Source: Cryptomeria japonica
Taxonomy: Eukaryota; Streptophyta; Pinopsida; Cupressales; Cupressaceae
Direction: 5' to 3'
DNA: 64,000 nucleotides
Assembly: GCF_030272615.1 (NCBI RefSeq)
Contig: NC_081414.1
Location: 333,047,427-333,111,426, forward strand
Numbering within the stretch: position 1 is the first letter of the stretch; each line of letters starts with the position of its first letter. Positions 11,603 to 22,172 of the stretch are shown here, one piece after another. A program made the position numbers and the translations under genes. Under the pieces are notes generated by a model, which was not told where the DNA came from, searched no databases, and worked only from the letters and a program-made list of their open reading frames with translations.

Positions 11603-12782
11603 TGTAATACCCTATAATTGGTCATCCAAACCATGGGCCCCTAATCTCGACAACATCACCAAGGTCCTAACCAAAGGCAATTAAATCAATCTTGAGCATA
11701 TTAATTAATTCTTTAATCATCAAATGTCACATGGCAAATCAATTACTCAATATTAATTAAATATTTATTTAATTAATTGAATCATTCCAAGAATATCATT
11801 TTGATCAATTATCCTATTTTAATTTATTAAATATCCTAGCATATTTAATTAATTAATAAATTTTCCATTTAATCATGCAAAAAGGAATTAATTTATTACA
11901 AAAGAGGAATTAATCACAAATCAAGAGTTAAATTGAAAATGAAATAAAAGAATTAAATTAAGAGAGAAATCAAACTTGAGATATTATTTCTTTCTTATAA
12001 TTGAGAGCTTGAAATCAGAAAAACAATTAATTGAATTATTAATTGCTTTCTCTAAAATTGGAACTCCAAGCTTTTGAGAAAAAGAAGTTCAGTTGCATTA
12101 AAAAGACTCTTTTCTTGAATAAATCAAAGAATTATCCATTTTTATCACAAATGCATGGAACTAATTAATTCTTATTTCTAATGCAACTTGAACTTCTTAT
12201 CTGAATGCATTTCAATTAAACTATAATTGGAATCTATCTCAAAGTTAATTGAACCTGATTTCTCAATTATTTCAATTAATTCTAAATTCTGCTTTTTCTT
12301 GATCTCTCTTGTGAATTTCTATAAATTCAGCCTTCATCTCTCATTCAAGTCACCCTAGGGATATTTGAGAAACACCTTGGAGATTATTATTATGCTGATT
12401 TTTCTCTAGAGTCATTGAAGATATTGTGCTTGCTTTTTGTTAAATTATTGCATCTTAGTTTAGCTTTTTCCATATTTAGTTTATTTCATTATTGCTTGAA
12501 TCCATATTACTTGAATCATTATTGCTTGAACTAATCATCCATCTTGCATCCATATAGTTTAATATCATGCTCATATAGATTAAATTCTTTGTCTTGGTGT
12601 AGTCTAGTCACTGGTATTGCTTATAAAAATCTGAGAGCAATCTTATACTCGCAAGAAGGAAATTAATCGCTTTGTTATGGTTTATTATTTAAAGATTATT
12701 GATTTACTAATCATACATGTAATGACTTAATTGAAGTGTTGTGCCTGTAGCTATCAAACCTTATTTCACTTTTTCACACACA
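11603..12782 (+). repeat. 3' LTR of gypsy copy A
   Basis: Starts TGTAATACCCTATAATTGG and ends in CACACACA, giving TG...CA termini. It is very AT-rich, with many AATTAATT runs. The left end matches copy B (reverse of 47,330-47,398) and the right end matches 46,424-46,520. The E4 frame resumes immediately afterwards, so the right boundary is good to a few bases. The matching target duplication would lie outside the window. Confidence 0.8.
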
Positions 12783-15700
12783 CTATCAAACCTGAACACA
12801 ATATTATAAAAACTCTAGGTTTTATGGAAATACTGAACATTCCCCAATTTCTGGAAGAAGTAGTAAGAATTGTCCTAAGTAGAGCAAATGGAGAATTTCT
12901 TTGGTTGGATTATGTTTGCAAAATTACCCGACAAGCAATTAAGGTAGTGACTGGTTTACCCTCAACTGACAGCAGACTTGACAAAACAAAGAAGATCCCT
13001 AACAACAAAGTGATGACCCTAACTGAAGAAACATCTGACAATAGATCATTGAGAGTGAATGATATCAAAGACATCAATGTGAGATTTTTGAGTATGGTGC
13101 TAGGTTACAAGACTACACATGCTAATAGACTAAATTCAGTTTCTAGTCTTTGTATAAAAAGTTCTTATGAGATGGTTAACAACAATACAATGATAGATAT
13201 ATGTGAATGGCTAAAAGATAAACTCATTGATAATTTGAAGAAGATTAAAGGAGATAAGAAAGGGACATTCTGATTTGGAAATCTTTTGGTATGTATAATG
13301 CTGTATTATACTAAGGAAATCCCTGGTACATGACCTGAAGACTTTGGATATGATATACCGGTAGGTAAACAATTACAGGAAGCTTTTACCGGTATGTGAA
13401 CTATAAAGGACAGCAACATAATTGAATATTTCAAAACCTTCCAGGCTAAGATGAAAACTAGAGAAAGGCTACCACAGAGTGTAGTGGACAAGTATGAAAA
13501 AGAAATCTGTTTTGTTATCAAGAGAGATGAGACATGGATGGAAGTTGTACTCCCTAGGACTGTATGGGTGACTGAAATGGGATATGAGGTAGATCTAAAC
13601 ATTATTGAGACATATGCTAAAGCATTACTAGATGCACCGAGAGAACCATCATAACAAGTTTTTGGTAGTGCTAAAATTATTGAAAGTGATGTACAAACAT
13701 TGAAGAAAAGGAAGAAAAGAGAAAAAATTATCAGAGATTCTTCTAAGAAAATGAAGGAAATCAAGGAAAATGTAATGAACATCGGTGGCATATTGGCTAG
13801 TGATCTTGAAGGACTACAACCGGAGACACACATTTCACTAGTTGACACAACTTCTGGAACTGACAGTGACAAGACATCAGAGTTTAAGAGAGTAGAAAGG
13901 AGGAAGAGAAAACCTTCATCAGTACCCTCTCCTTCACCCAAGAGAACAAGGACTTTAAGGAAGAAACAACAGGCAGGAAGGGGACCACCAAATAAATTAA
14001 CACCAAAGAAGAAACAACAACCTATCACCCCTTCTTTAAATGATTTACTAAATGAAATAACTGATGATGGAAATTTGGCCAATGTACACCAACTATTTAA
14101 CACATTTAATGATTCAGATAGGGAAAGCATTGAGAATAGTATAATTTTACATCTAGACATATAGAAAAAGGTTTTAACTAAAGTAGTGGATGACTTACCC
14201 AATGATTTACATAGGAGATTGGAAGCAAAAAGGATTACAATAATGGAATTGGATAAGAAACTAAAAGTTGAGAAACTGCTAGTTGTACATCCTGTGAATT
14301 CAAAAGAAGAAATTGATGAACTAATCTCTAAGGCTAACCGATCTATTTTTGCCAGTGGAAACCGACAAGTAAGTCTAATGGCAGGAAGAGTACAAGAGGT
14401 TGCAGATGAAACTGCTGATAACTGGGATATATTCTTTGTGGAGAAGGAAAAACAAGAGGAAATGAACCGGCCAAAGAAAACATTCAAAGTGTATTAGAAG
14501 GATAAGGACAAGGGCGCAGGTAAAATTGTTGGTATTCCAAACATCAATATCACTGACAATTTACTGCCATCTTTGGATAGTGCACCGGTACATACTGATG
14601 ATCCACCAGTTATTGACATTGAAGGTGTCACACATGATGACACTAATCCTGAAACTGAGATACTATTCACCATGAATATGGACACTCAGAAAGTGAATAT
14701 TATTGTGGACAAGGATAGTGCAGAGGTTAAGGATGACAATGGCTGAGAAACTGATAGAGACTATTGAGGTTGAGATCCCAACCCAAACAGAGCAATCATG
14801 AGAAACTAAGAAACCTACTGAAGGGACAGATGTTGATACAGTGCCACTAGAGACTGAGATACCGACAAAACTCACAGATAAACCTACTTAGGCTGAGGTA
14901 CATACTGAGATAGAGAAACTAACAATAACTAAGACATCAAACAGTTTGAGAAACCCTTGCTAGTTGAGATGCAAACACAGACTGATCCACCAGAGGTAAA
15001 CACAGGTAAAATGGTTACAACTGATGGAAGCACAGAGGTAATAAAGACAATTGGTGAGACTTCTGGCACTTCAAGTGAATTCAAACCTACAAATGTTACA
15101 GGGGTACTCTTGGACTCAATCAAAAAGATAACAAATTGCAATGCTTTGGCCTACCAAGCAATTGATAACACTGTACCTATTCTTAAACTAATTGCACCTA
15201 ATTGTAACATAGATCATATTAAGGATTCTTTAGGAAAATTGGACACATTGTCCAAATTTATTGTTGATAATGTAATAGTGATTGATAAAGTGAATGAGGA
15301 CACAATAAAGGATAGAGTTGAAAAGGAGAAGAACAAATTCTTTGATGACACCATAAAGAAGTGCACTGAACACCTAAGTACATTATTACCGGCACTAAAC
15401 TCTACTATTTTGGAGTACAAAGAGCTATATAGGGAAACATGCAAACCTCACCTTTTGATAGAGGACATAGACAAGGAGGTCAGTAAAATACAAAAGAAAA
15501 TTGATGACATAGCGGATAACTTAATTGGTTCATCTGGTCACATATCAGTTTTTGAGCAAGAAATGACAGGATTTGAAGAAAAATTAGAGAAACTTGAAAA
15601 AGAAAAGGCAAGGATAAGGTCTAATGCCAGAGAGCTTAAAAATAAGCTTGGACCTAAGTTGGACAATATTATTTCCCATAGAATAGAAATATCTAAGGCA

Positions 15701-15814
15701 TTACTTCAGGGAGAACGATCACCAGAAGATCACATGCATTATCTTATCGGCACGATCCAACAAGCTGAGGCAACTTTGAAGGATAGCAAAAGATTTATGC
15801 AGAGTTTGAATTAG
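12783..15814 (+). pseudogene. E4 ORF2, conserved unknown protein
   Basis: Homologous by eye to ORF2 of E1, E2 and E0. It begins at TIKPEHNIIKTLGF because gypsy A interrupts it. Conserved blocks are VVRIVLSRANGEFLWLD, KVVTGLP, VNDIKDINVRFLSMVLGY, ICEWLKDKLIDNLKKIKGDK, PRTVWVTEMGYEV, MELDKKLKVEKLLVVHPVNS and a C-terminal helical region. Nearly all blocks share one reading frame; stops are scattered, and a local frame disturbance lies near 14,745-14,940. The middle is a basic Ser/Pro/Lys linker. No retroviral enzyme motif is present. The ITGLP-like block resembles accessory plant transposon domains, but the function is unknown. Confidence 0.75.
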
Positions 15815-16068
15815 GTTTTGGTAGATATCTTTTAGATTGTAACCAACTGATTATAGACTTTGAGGTGAATTTTGCACTCATTTGACTATTTTTTACAACC
15901 TTTGTCATTGATGTCAAACAGGGAGTAGTGGAGAGAAAAATACTTCTTCAGAGGAGATCATTTGCTCAGGGGGAGCACATCTTTTTGGAAACTTTTTGGA
16001 CTTCAGTTTTTGGAACAAGTTTTTGGATTTTTCTCATGAGTGTTGCCATCAATGCCAAAGGGGGAGAT
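15815..16068 (+). promoter_or_regulatory. E4 pre-PPT signal and polypurine tract
   Basis: The PPT AAAGGGGGAGAT (16,057-16,068) abuts the LTR. Just before it, GTTGCCATCAATG (16,042-16,054) is the exact reverse complement of CATTGATGGCAAC inside the LTR (16,109-16,121). A weaker PPT-like run lies near 15,916 after GTCATTGATG. Confidence 0.75.
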
Positions 16069-16865
16069 TGTTGGCATTCTACACTCTTATGAGAATAGTT
16101 GATGTTGTCATTGATGGCAACCAACTGGCAACTAACTGGCAAACATCTATCAACCCACCGACAATTACCAACACCGGCAGTAGACTTCTACATACACCAG
16201 CAGAAACTTCATCGACAACGACAATAATGCATACCGACACTCTGACCGACATGGAATAAACTTTGTTTATTGTTTTATACTATAATTATCTTTTGTAAAA
16301 GCCAACATGGCATATTGTAAAAGACTCATATATATACATGAGATCTTATAGGTCATTGTATGAAGGTAAGTAAGAAAGAAAGGATGATATTTGTGATATA
16401 TTTGATAGTGAAGGTTTTTGGTAATAGATTGAGCTTAAACCGGTACTGAACTTGAGATAGTTGATGCTAATCTAAAGTAGTACATTTTATTGGATTTTGA
16501 TAATCCATTTTGTAAGTTAGTGTGACTTCTATTTTGTGATTGAGTAGTGAGCTCTAGGCTGCTAGTCTTCCTGCATGTGTTGACCCCTCATTGTAAGTAA
16601 TATTTATTCATTGGCCAGTGAGTGAATATTGTGGGTCACAAATACCACCGAGGTTTTTCCCACACTGGGTTTCCTCATTAAATATCTTGTGTTATGGTGT
16701 GTTATCTATGTTGTCTCTGTTATTCTTATTTGTTGCATTAATTATTATTTACCGGTATACTATTTTGGGATACAAAGTTCTTAATAAGCTTAAATATTCT
16801 ACTAACCGGTTAGACACTAATTCACCCCCCTCTTAGTGTCTTTGGGATTGTCATTGATTCTAACA
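16069..16865 (+). repeat. 3' LTR of E4
   Basis: Starts TGTTGGCATTCTACAC and ends CTAACA. U3 holds three ACCGAC words (16,157, 16,233, 16,245) upstream of a TATA-like CATATATATAC near 16,328. Near the end, GACACTAA and TTAGTGTC (16,813-16,840) form a hairpin with a C-rich loop. Confidence 0.85.
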
Positions 16866-17605
16866 CACAGAACAATGAGAAAGAGTTGGAAAGAATGATG
16901 TTAATGATAAGAAGTGATCTAGATGCTACAAATGAATACAAAGAAAAGTTTAGGGTCAGTTCTGCAAGGCTTGGTGGATTATTGAAGGATCAAAGAGACA
17001 CTAGAGACACTAGAGGTCTTGGATTTGAGCATGGAGAAAGCTCTGGCACTACAAATCAGGGGAATCCACCAGACAACCGGAATCAGAAATAACCAATAAG
17101 GCAACCCAATGCACATAAATTTAATGGTAGATGCTTTGTTTGTAATAATTTTGGTCATAGAGAAAGTCAATACAGAAATAGAGCAAATCAGAATAATAAT
17201 GTTGTTCTCAGTTAGTGTTCAAAGTGTAATAAGTATGGTCATAGGACATAAGACTGTAGAATGAATGTAAGATGTCATGCATGTGAAAATTTTGGACATA
17301 TAGCTAATCAATGTAGGTCAAAGAATGGTCAAGGACTCAACAATGCAATTCAGAAGAACAATGTTACTTGCTATGCATGCAACAAAATAGGACATATTGC
17401 CAAATATTGTAGAAGCAAGAATACACTAGAAGGGAATGACACATCAAATGAGAAAGAAAAGAAAAAGGTTGATGATAACTGGTAGGCTCATGCTAAACAG
17501 TTGATTAGGAAGTTTGAAGATCAATCAACTGAGGTAAATTCTCTCGTTACTCAACTGACAAAGCAGAATGTTCCTGCACTGATAGGAAACTTATCTGGTA
17601 ACTAA
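16866..17605 (+). pseudogene. gag: E0 gag C-terminus with CCHC knuckles
   Basis: Coiled-coil text (ATNEYKEKFRVSSARLGGLL) leads to a GLGFEHGESSG motif and four CCHC zinc knuckles. CFVCNNFGHRESQY has lost its last Cys, and CSKCNKYGHRT-DC has a stop inside it. CHACENFGHIANQC and CYACNKIGHIAKYC look intact. It closely parallels E1 gag. The reading frame is constant from the E4 junction to the TAA at 17,603, with stops at about 17,090, 17,214 and 17,251. The N-terminal part lies outside the window. Confidence 0.8.
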
Positions 17606-17986
17606 GGATTTAGCCTTAGGGGGGAAAATTAATGATAGATTCTGCAATGCACCTGGTAGTGGTCTAAAAGTTTATTTTAGATCTTGGTGAAGATAGTCTA
17701 AAGATTAATCAGTGTCGCGATAATGGATTTTGTATCTGGTATCATATGCTGGCATACAATAATGTCAATGGGAAATTAGGGTTTCACAGATTAAAAGGGA
17801 TAAGTTGCATCATTTTTTATCACACAACACTTAGAGTAAAGAAAAGCAAGTTTAAGGTCATCAAGGTGATTAAAAGAATTTTCTAGCAACTTCTAGTATT
17901 CTCTGTGCAGATTTATCAAAGGTTTTCACTGGCTTTGGTTATGAGGTATTTTCCCTATTTTCACGCTATTTTTTTCTAAAATCAAA
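17606..17986 (+). other. E0 spacer between gag and ORF2
   Basis: No gene. It corresponds to the short gag-ORF2 spacers of E1 (29,480-29,780) and E2 (21,723-22,172). No pol remnant is seen, so pol absence is a property of the family rather than a local deletion. Confidence 0.6.
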
Positions 17987-19263
17987 ATGGCTTCTTGATC
18001 TTCTCCTACTTCGACAGATGTGGTTGTCCCTATTGTGGTGGATATTAAGGATCTTCCATGTCCAGAATTCAAACAATGCCCTCAAATTACAAAGGTCAAT
18101 TTCTCTATCAACGCATTTTCTAGGGATCCTGATGGAGTTCTTTATGTTGAAGATGTGAGAGCATATATTTGTTAGGAATAGGAAGGCAACTAAGTTGGGG
18201 GGGGGGTGAATCATTTGTCTATGAATTACAACCAAATATAACTTAATCAAACTTGATACTTAATACTGGTAAACCAAAATTAATGTTGGTTAACAGATTA
18301 ACAAATAATATCAATATCGGTGAAACTTAATGAATGAAACAGAAAGAGAAACAACATCCACAACACCTAACACATAGATTTTAATGTGGAAACCCTGTGA
18401 GGGGAAAAACCATGGTGGGAAACCTTACCCACAATTAGATGATACTATTGCAGATAGTATGTGTATACAAATAGGGTCTGCACATGCAGAAAGGCCAACT
18501 GCCTAGAGCACATTGCTCAAATGGGAGTCGCAATGACTATAGTAGGATGGTTAAATCCTAGAATAATGTACTGCTCAAAATAGCATCTCCAATGCTGGAT
18601 TCAGTACTGGTTAAGCTTTGATAATCACCTTCAAACCTTCCTTGAACCTTCTTTATGGGTTGCTCATATGATCTTCAATATTCACACATACCATGTTACA
18701 ATACCATACCATAGCCTTACATACCCTCTCTCTTCTATCATCTCACAAATGCGATCTTACATATATACAAAACCTTGGTTGTCTTACTAAGAATATTACA
18801 ATTAAATCAATTACAAACAAGTATAGATGTGATGCATCATGTTGGCTCAATACATTTACAACAATATCCAATCAATAAATCATCTCCATAACGTGTCATG
18901 CTGATCTAGAATAGATAATGAATACCGGTCCATAACCTTGACCAATCTGTTGGTAACAACAATTATGTCAACTCGATTAGACCATTAACCAAAATACCAA
19001 AAACAAGTATCTAAACCATGTCTTTGACATAATTAAGTGATCTCTGGATGATAATAAGTCATCCTCAGTGCCAGTGAACAATATAACTTTCCAGTGGACA
19101 ATATACCAGTGACTGTGCATAAGTCACTAAACTTGCCGATGAACACAATGTGTCAGTCCAACAATAAATCAATATAACCATAGTGCCAAATCAACAATGT
19201 AGATCTCTAGAAGGATAAGTGTTGACATCAATGACAAAAATAATGCAACACATCCATAATACC

Positions 19264-20394
19264 TGTTGGCATTTTTGATGTTTATGTTGTGATTGTCATT
19301 GATGGACACGCACTTGCATTAAGATCCTCTTTATATGTATGAGTTAGAGCACAACCGATATTTGTTTCAACCGGTATGTTGCAAGTATGTTGTATTATAG
19401 TCATTAGACTATTGATGTTTTGTAGAATGTGTTTACTGGTCTAAAGTGGCTTGTTGACCTCAAGCGGTATGAGGGATTAAAGTGGCATAACACATTTTGA
19501 CCAGTCTTCATTTTTGTCAAACTAGCAACTAGCTTTTTGTATGAACCGGTAATACTCTGTGACGAGTTACCAACCCACATTTTGTGATGAGTTATCAACC
19601 CACTGATTGTTTGACGGTGCTGACACACTGGCGGTGCGTCTTGTGTCATGTTACTGAGTATGTCTAGATTCATTGAACCTATGAAATTGAAATGTAATCC
19701 TATTGGACCGACATGAAATCAGATTCCTTTAAAAGGACATCATGTCTAGGGTTTTAGGTTGCTGAAAGGGTTTATGTTGTTGCTAGGGTTTAAGGTGGTT
19801 GAGGAGTTGAAAAGAATATGAATGTGTAGAAAATTGAAGTAATGCAGGAGTGCATTAAGAATGAGCTATCAAAGATCTAACTAAGCAGTCCATGCTATTA
19901 GATAGATCAAACACTTGTTGATTACTCACATCTTTGACAAGTCTATAGCCCTTAACCAGGTAGGCCCAAAAGCCTTTTGTAAAATCCTCTAACAAGGTGG
20001 TTCACCTCTGTGAATCTAAAATCCTCTAGCAAGGTAGTCCTTGATCAGACTTACCTCCTAACAGAGATTGAGATTCCTAACAGGATCTGTTATGGTGAAG
20101 AACATTGTAAGACCTTAACCGGTCTGACCTTAACCGATCTGGTTTCTATTCTATAGATAGTGACTTGTGAGTTCCATCTCACCGTGGTTTTTCCCATTTG
20201 GGTTTCCATGTCAAATATCTTATGTTATAGTTGTATTGCTTTTGTGGGTGAATGCTTTATTTGCATTTTGGTTTGCATGTGTGATAACCGGTCTGTCTGT
20301 TAAACTGTTCTACTAGTTTATCTTTAGACTGTTTAAGTGTTTAAGTGTGGTGTTTTTTGGTATACTAATTCACCCCCCCTCTTAGTATTCATCA
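19264..20394 (+). repeat. 5' LTR of E2
   Basis: TGTTGGCATTTTTGATG to TTCATCA. CATTGATGG lies about 40 bp in. TACTAA and TTAGTA at 20,363-20,387 form a short hairpin with a C-rich loop. Confidence 0.9.
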
Positions 20395-20410
20395 ATTAGT
20401 ATCAGAGCCT
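20395..20410 (+). other. Primer binding site of E2
   Basis: ATTAGTATCAGAGCC follows the LTR by one or two bases. It matches the initiator-tRNA-Met type PBS (TGGTATCAGAGC) of plant copia elements, with a changed first base. Confidence 0.8.
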
Positions 20411-20444
20411 ACCTTTCTATAAGTTTAACCACTTGGAAAGAGAT

Positions 20445-21722
20445 ATGGGGGAATATACCTTGAGGGAACTTACTCAATGACTCACTCAGTTTGAGAAAGC
20501 CTATGATGATCTTATGGTCAAATACAAGGCATCTCAAGAAAAAAGGAGAGAACATGCAGAAAAGCTGATGGAGCTATCTGAAAATAGTTTTGCAGATGAA
20601 GTAGACATGGAAGCCCTAATTGCAAAAGTAAATAAGTTGAATGAATCAAACTCCAACCTGAGAAAGGAGTTGGAAGGACTGACTATCCGAATGTGTCAAG
20701 AGCTTGAGAACCGGAGAAAAACTGAAGACCTAGTGAAAGAAAGAGATTGTGAGATCTCCAAGTTGAAACAAGAGATGAGTGCCCTAAATGCTCAACTCCA
20801 TGCAAGAAAGGTGAAATAGGAAGACATGCAAGCAAAACTAAACACTGCCATCTCTGAGAATGAAAATCTGTTGGAAACAAATGCTGCTATTTCCAAAGAA
20901 CTCTCTGAGTCAAAGGAAATACTTGCTAAGTTCAGCAAAAGTACTGTCAAGCTAGAGAAAAAGCTTGAGTCGGCTAGACCAGTAAAGAATACCAATGGAC
21001 TTGGTTTCTCTAGACATGAGGAAGGATAATCCTCAAGAACAAATGCTAAAGCATCAAAGAAGCAACCAACATTCAAAGGAAAAGGTAAGCAAAAATTCAA
21101 ACCTATTTGCTTTAACTATCTTAAAGAAGGACACACTGCCAATGTATGTAGGAGCAAAGCCTACAATAATTTTCCTTACTTTATTAACAATGTACCTAGA
21201 TCCAATAAGTTCAATGGTCATTGTTATGCATGCAAAAAGTATGGGCATAGAGCATTTGAATGCAGGTCTGTCATGAATGACACTAGAAGATATCCTTAGA
21301 GGACCCAAGGAGTTGGTCTTGAACCTTTTGTGAACTGGAATCACAACCGGTTTAATGTCTTCAATCACCAGCCAAGAAGCGGTGGCTATCAAGTGGCAAC
21401 TGGATGGAGAGAAAATTGTATGATCTATCATGGTCATGGTCACACTACTGCAACATGCAGAAGGAAGAATGGAAACATGAACAATGGACCATGGAGAGCA
21501 CCTAGATTGGTTTGCTATCACTGCAACAAACCGGGTCACATTGCAAGATTCTGCAGAAGCAGAAAGAGTATATCTAATTATATACTAGTCACTTCAGAAG
21601 GAGGAATTGATGTTGAAACAGTTCAGGCGGACATGAACAAAACCTGGAAGAGGAAATGAGTAATGTTGGAAGAGGAACCGGTTTCTGCACCTAGTGTGGA
21701 AATATCAAAACTGACAAACTAA
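20445..21722 (+). pseudogene. gag: E2 gag, coiled coil plus CCHC knuckles
   Basis: Begins MGEYTLRELTQ, then a stop, then LTQFEKAYDDLM. A long coiled coil follows (about 20,580-20,980; KLNESNSNLRKELEG and similar), then NGLGFSRHEEG, a GLGF-type motif seen after the coiled coil of copia gags. Knuckles are CFNYLKEGHTANVC (second Cys lost), CYACKKYGHRAFEC, a degenerate YHGHGHTTATC and CYHCNKPGHIARFC. One frame throughout, with stops near 20,478, 20,817, 21,027 and 21,297. The usual N-terminal UBN2 capsid region of copia gag is missing. It presumably packages element RNA. Confidence 0.8.
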
Positions 21723-22172
21723 GCTTCAAAAGGCTTAGGGGGAGCAAACGGAAAATTGTTTTCAAACCCCCAAGTTATACCGACAAAAGACCTTAATCAG
21801 TATATGATACATGTCACTTGGTAGAAGATTGGAAATGGTAAAAAGGAAAATTAGGGTTTATGCCCTAATGGAGGAGCATTAATGATGGTAGGTGAGGACT
21901 ATGTTTAAAAGCATTTTTGAAATCATTTCTCGCTATCAGTTTTAGAGCGAAGAAAATTTTTTCAAAGAGAAGAGTGGCGAAAAGGCAATTTGAGTAGAGA
22001 TTTGGAGAAATTGAGAAACCGCAAAGGAGATTCAAATTCAAATAGAAAACGGTCAAGTGGAGAACACAAAGCAATGATTCAGCTATCGACGAAGTGAGGA
22101 GTGAAGGAGAATCGGAAAGCCCTAAATTTGCGTGTTTTAAAAGGTATTTCTCGAGTTCTTAAAATTTCTACA
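21723..22172 (+). other. E2 spacer before ORF2
   Basis: No gene; about 450 bp between the gag stop and the ORF2 start, purine-rich in part (AGGGGGAGCAAACGG near 21,738). It may be a leader or subgenomic promoter for ORF2, but no motif proves this. Confidence 0.4.

Larger units (their letters stand above)
3775..12782 (+). mobile_element. Ty3/gypsy copy A with antisense PMD cargo
   Basis: In order: gag, protease and G-patch on the plus strand, a minus-strand plant-mobile-domain gene, a repeat-rich untranslated stretch, a polypurine tract (AAAGAGGGGTAAA) and a 3' LTR starting TGTAATACCC. No reverse transcriptase, RNase H or integrase is present between the G-patch (ends 6,932) and the antisense gene, so this copy lost pol. 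The sequence after the G-patch matches the sequence after integrase in copy B. The 5' LTR is not in the window, so the true 5' limit is unknown. The 3' LTR ends inside ORF2 of element E4. Confidence 0.8.
12783..16865 (+). mobile_element. E4: pol-less Sirevirus-like element, 3' part
   Basis: Only the part from within ORF2 to the 3' LTR is in the window; gypsy copy A cut it near the start of ORF2. It contains ORF2, an untranslated stretch, a PPT and a 3' LTR. The LTR ends TTCTAACA, followed by CACAG, the expected 3' copy of its 5-bp target duplication. Beyond CACAG the gag frame of element E0 continues, so E4 inserted in that gag. Confidence 0.8.

Noticed and set aside
13306-14487. 393-codon minus-strand open frame, the longest in the window
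   Set aside because: Antisense to E4 ORF2, whose blocks are conserved in three other elements on the plus strand. The Ser/Phe/Leu composition is what reversed Lys/Glu-rich coding gives.
18190-18210. G-run considered as a G-quadruplex promoter element
   Set aside because: It is the reversed C-rich LTR-end motif of E3.
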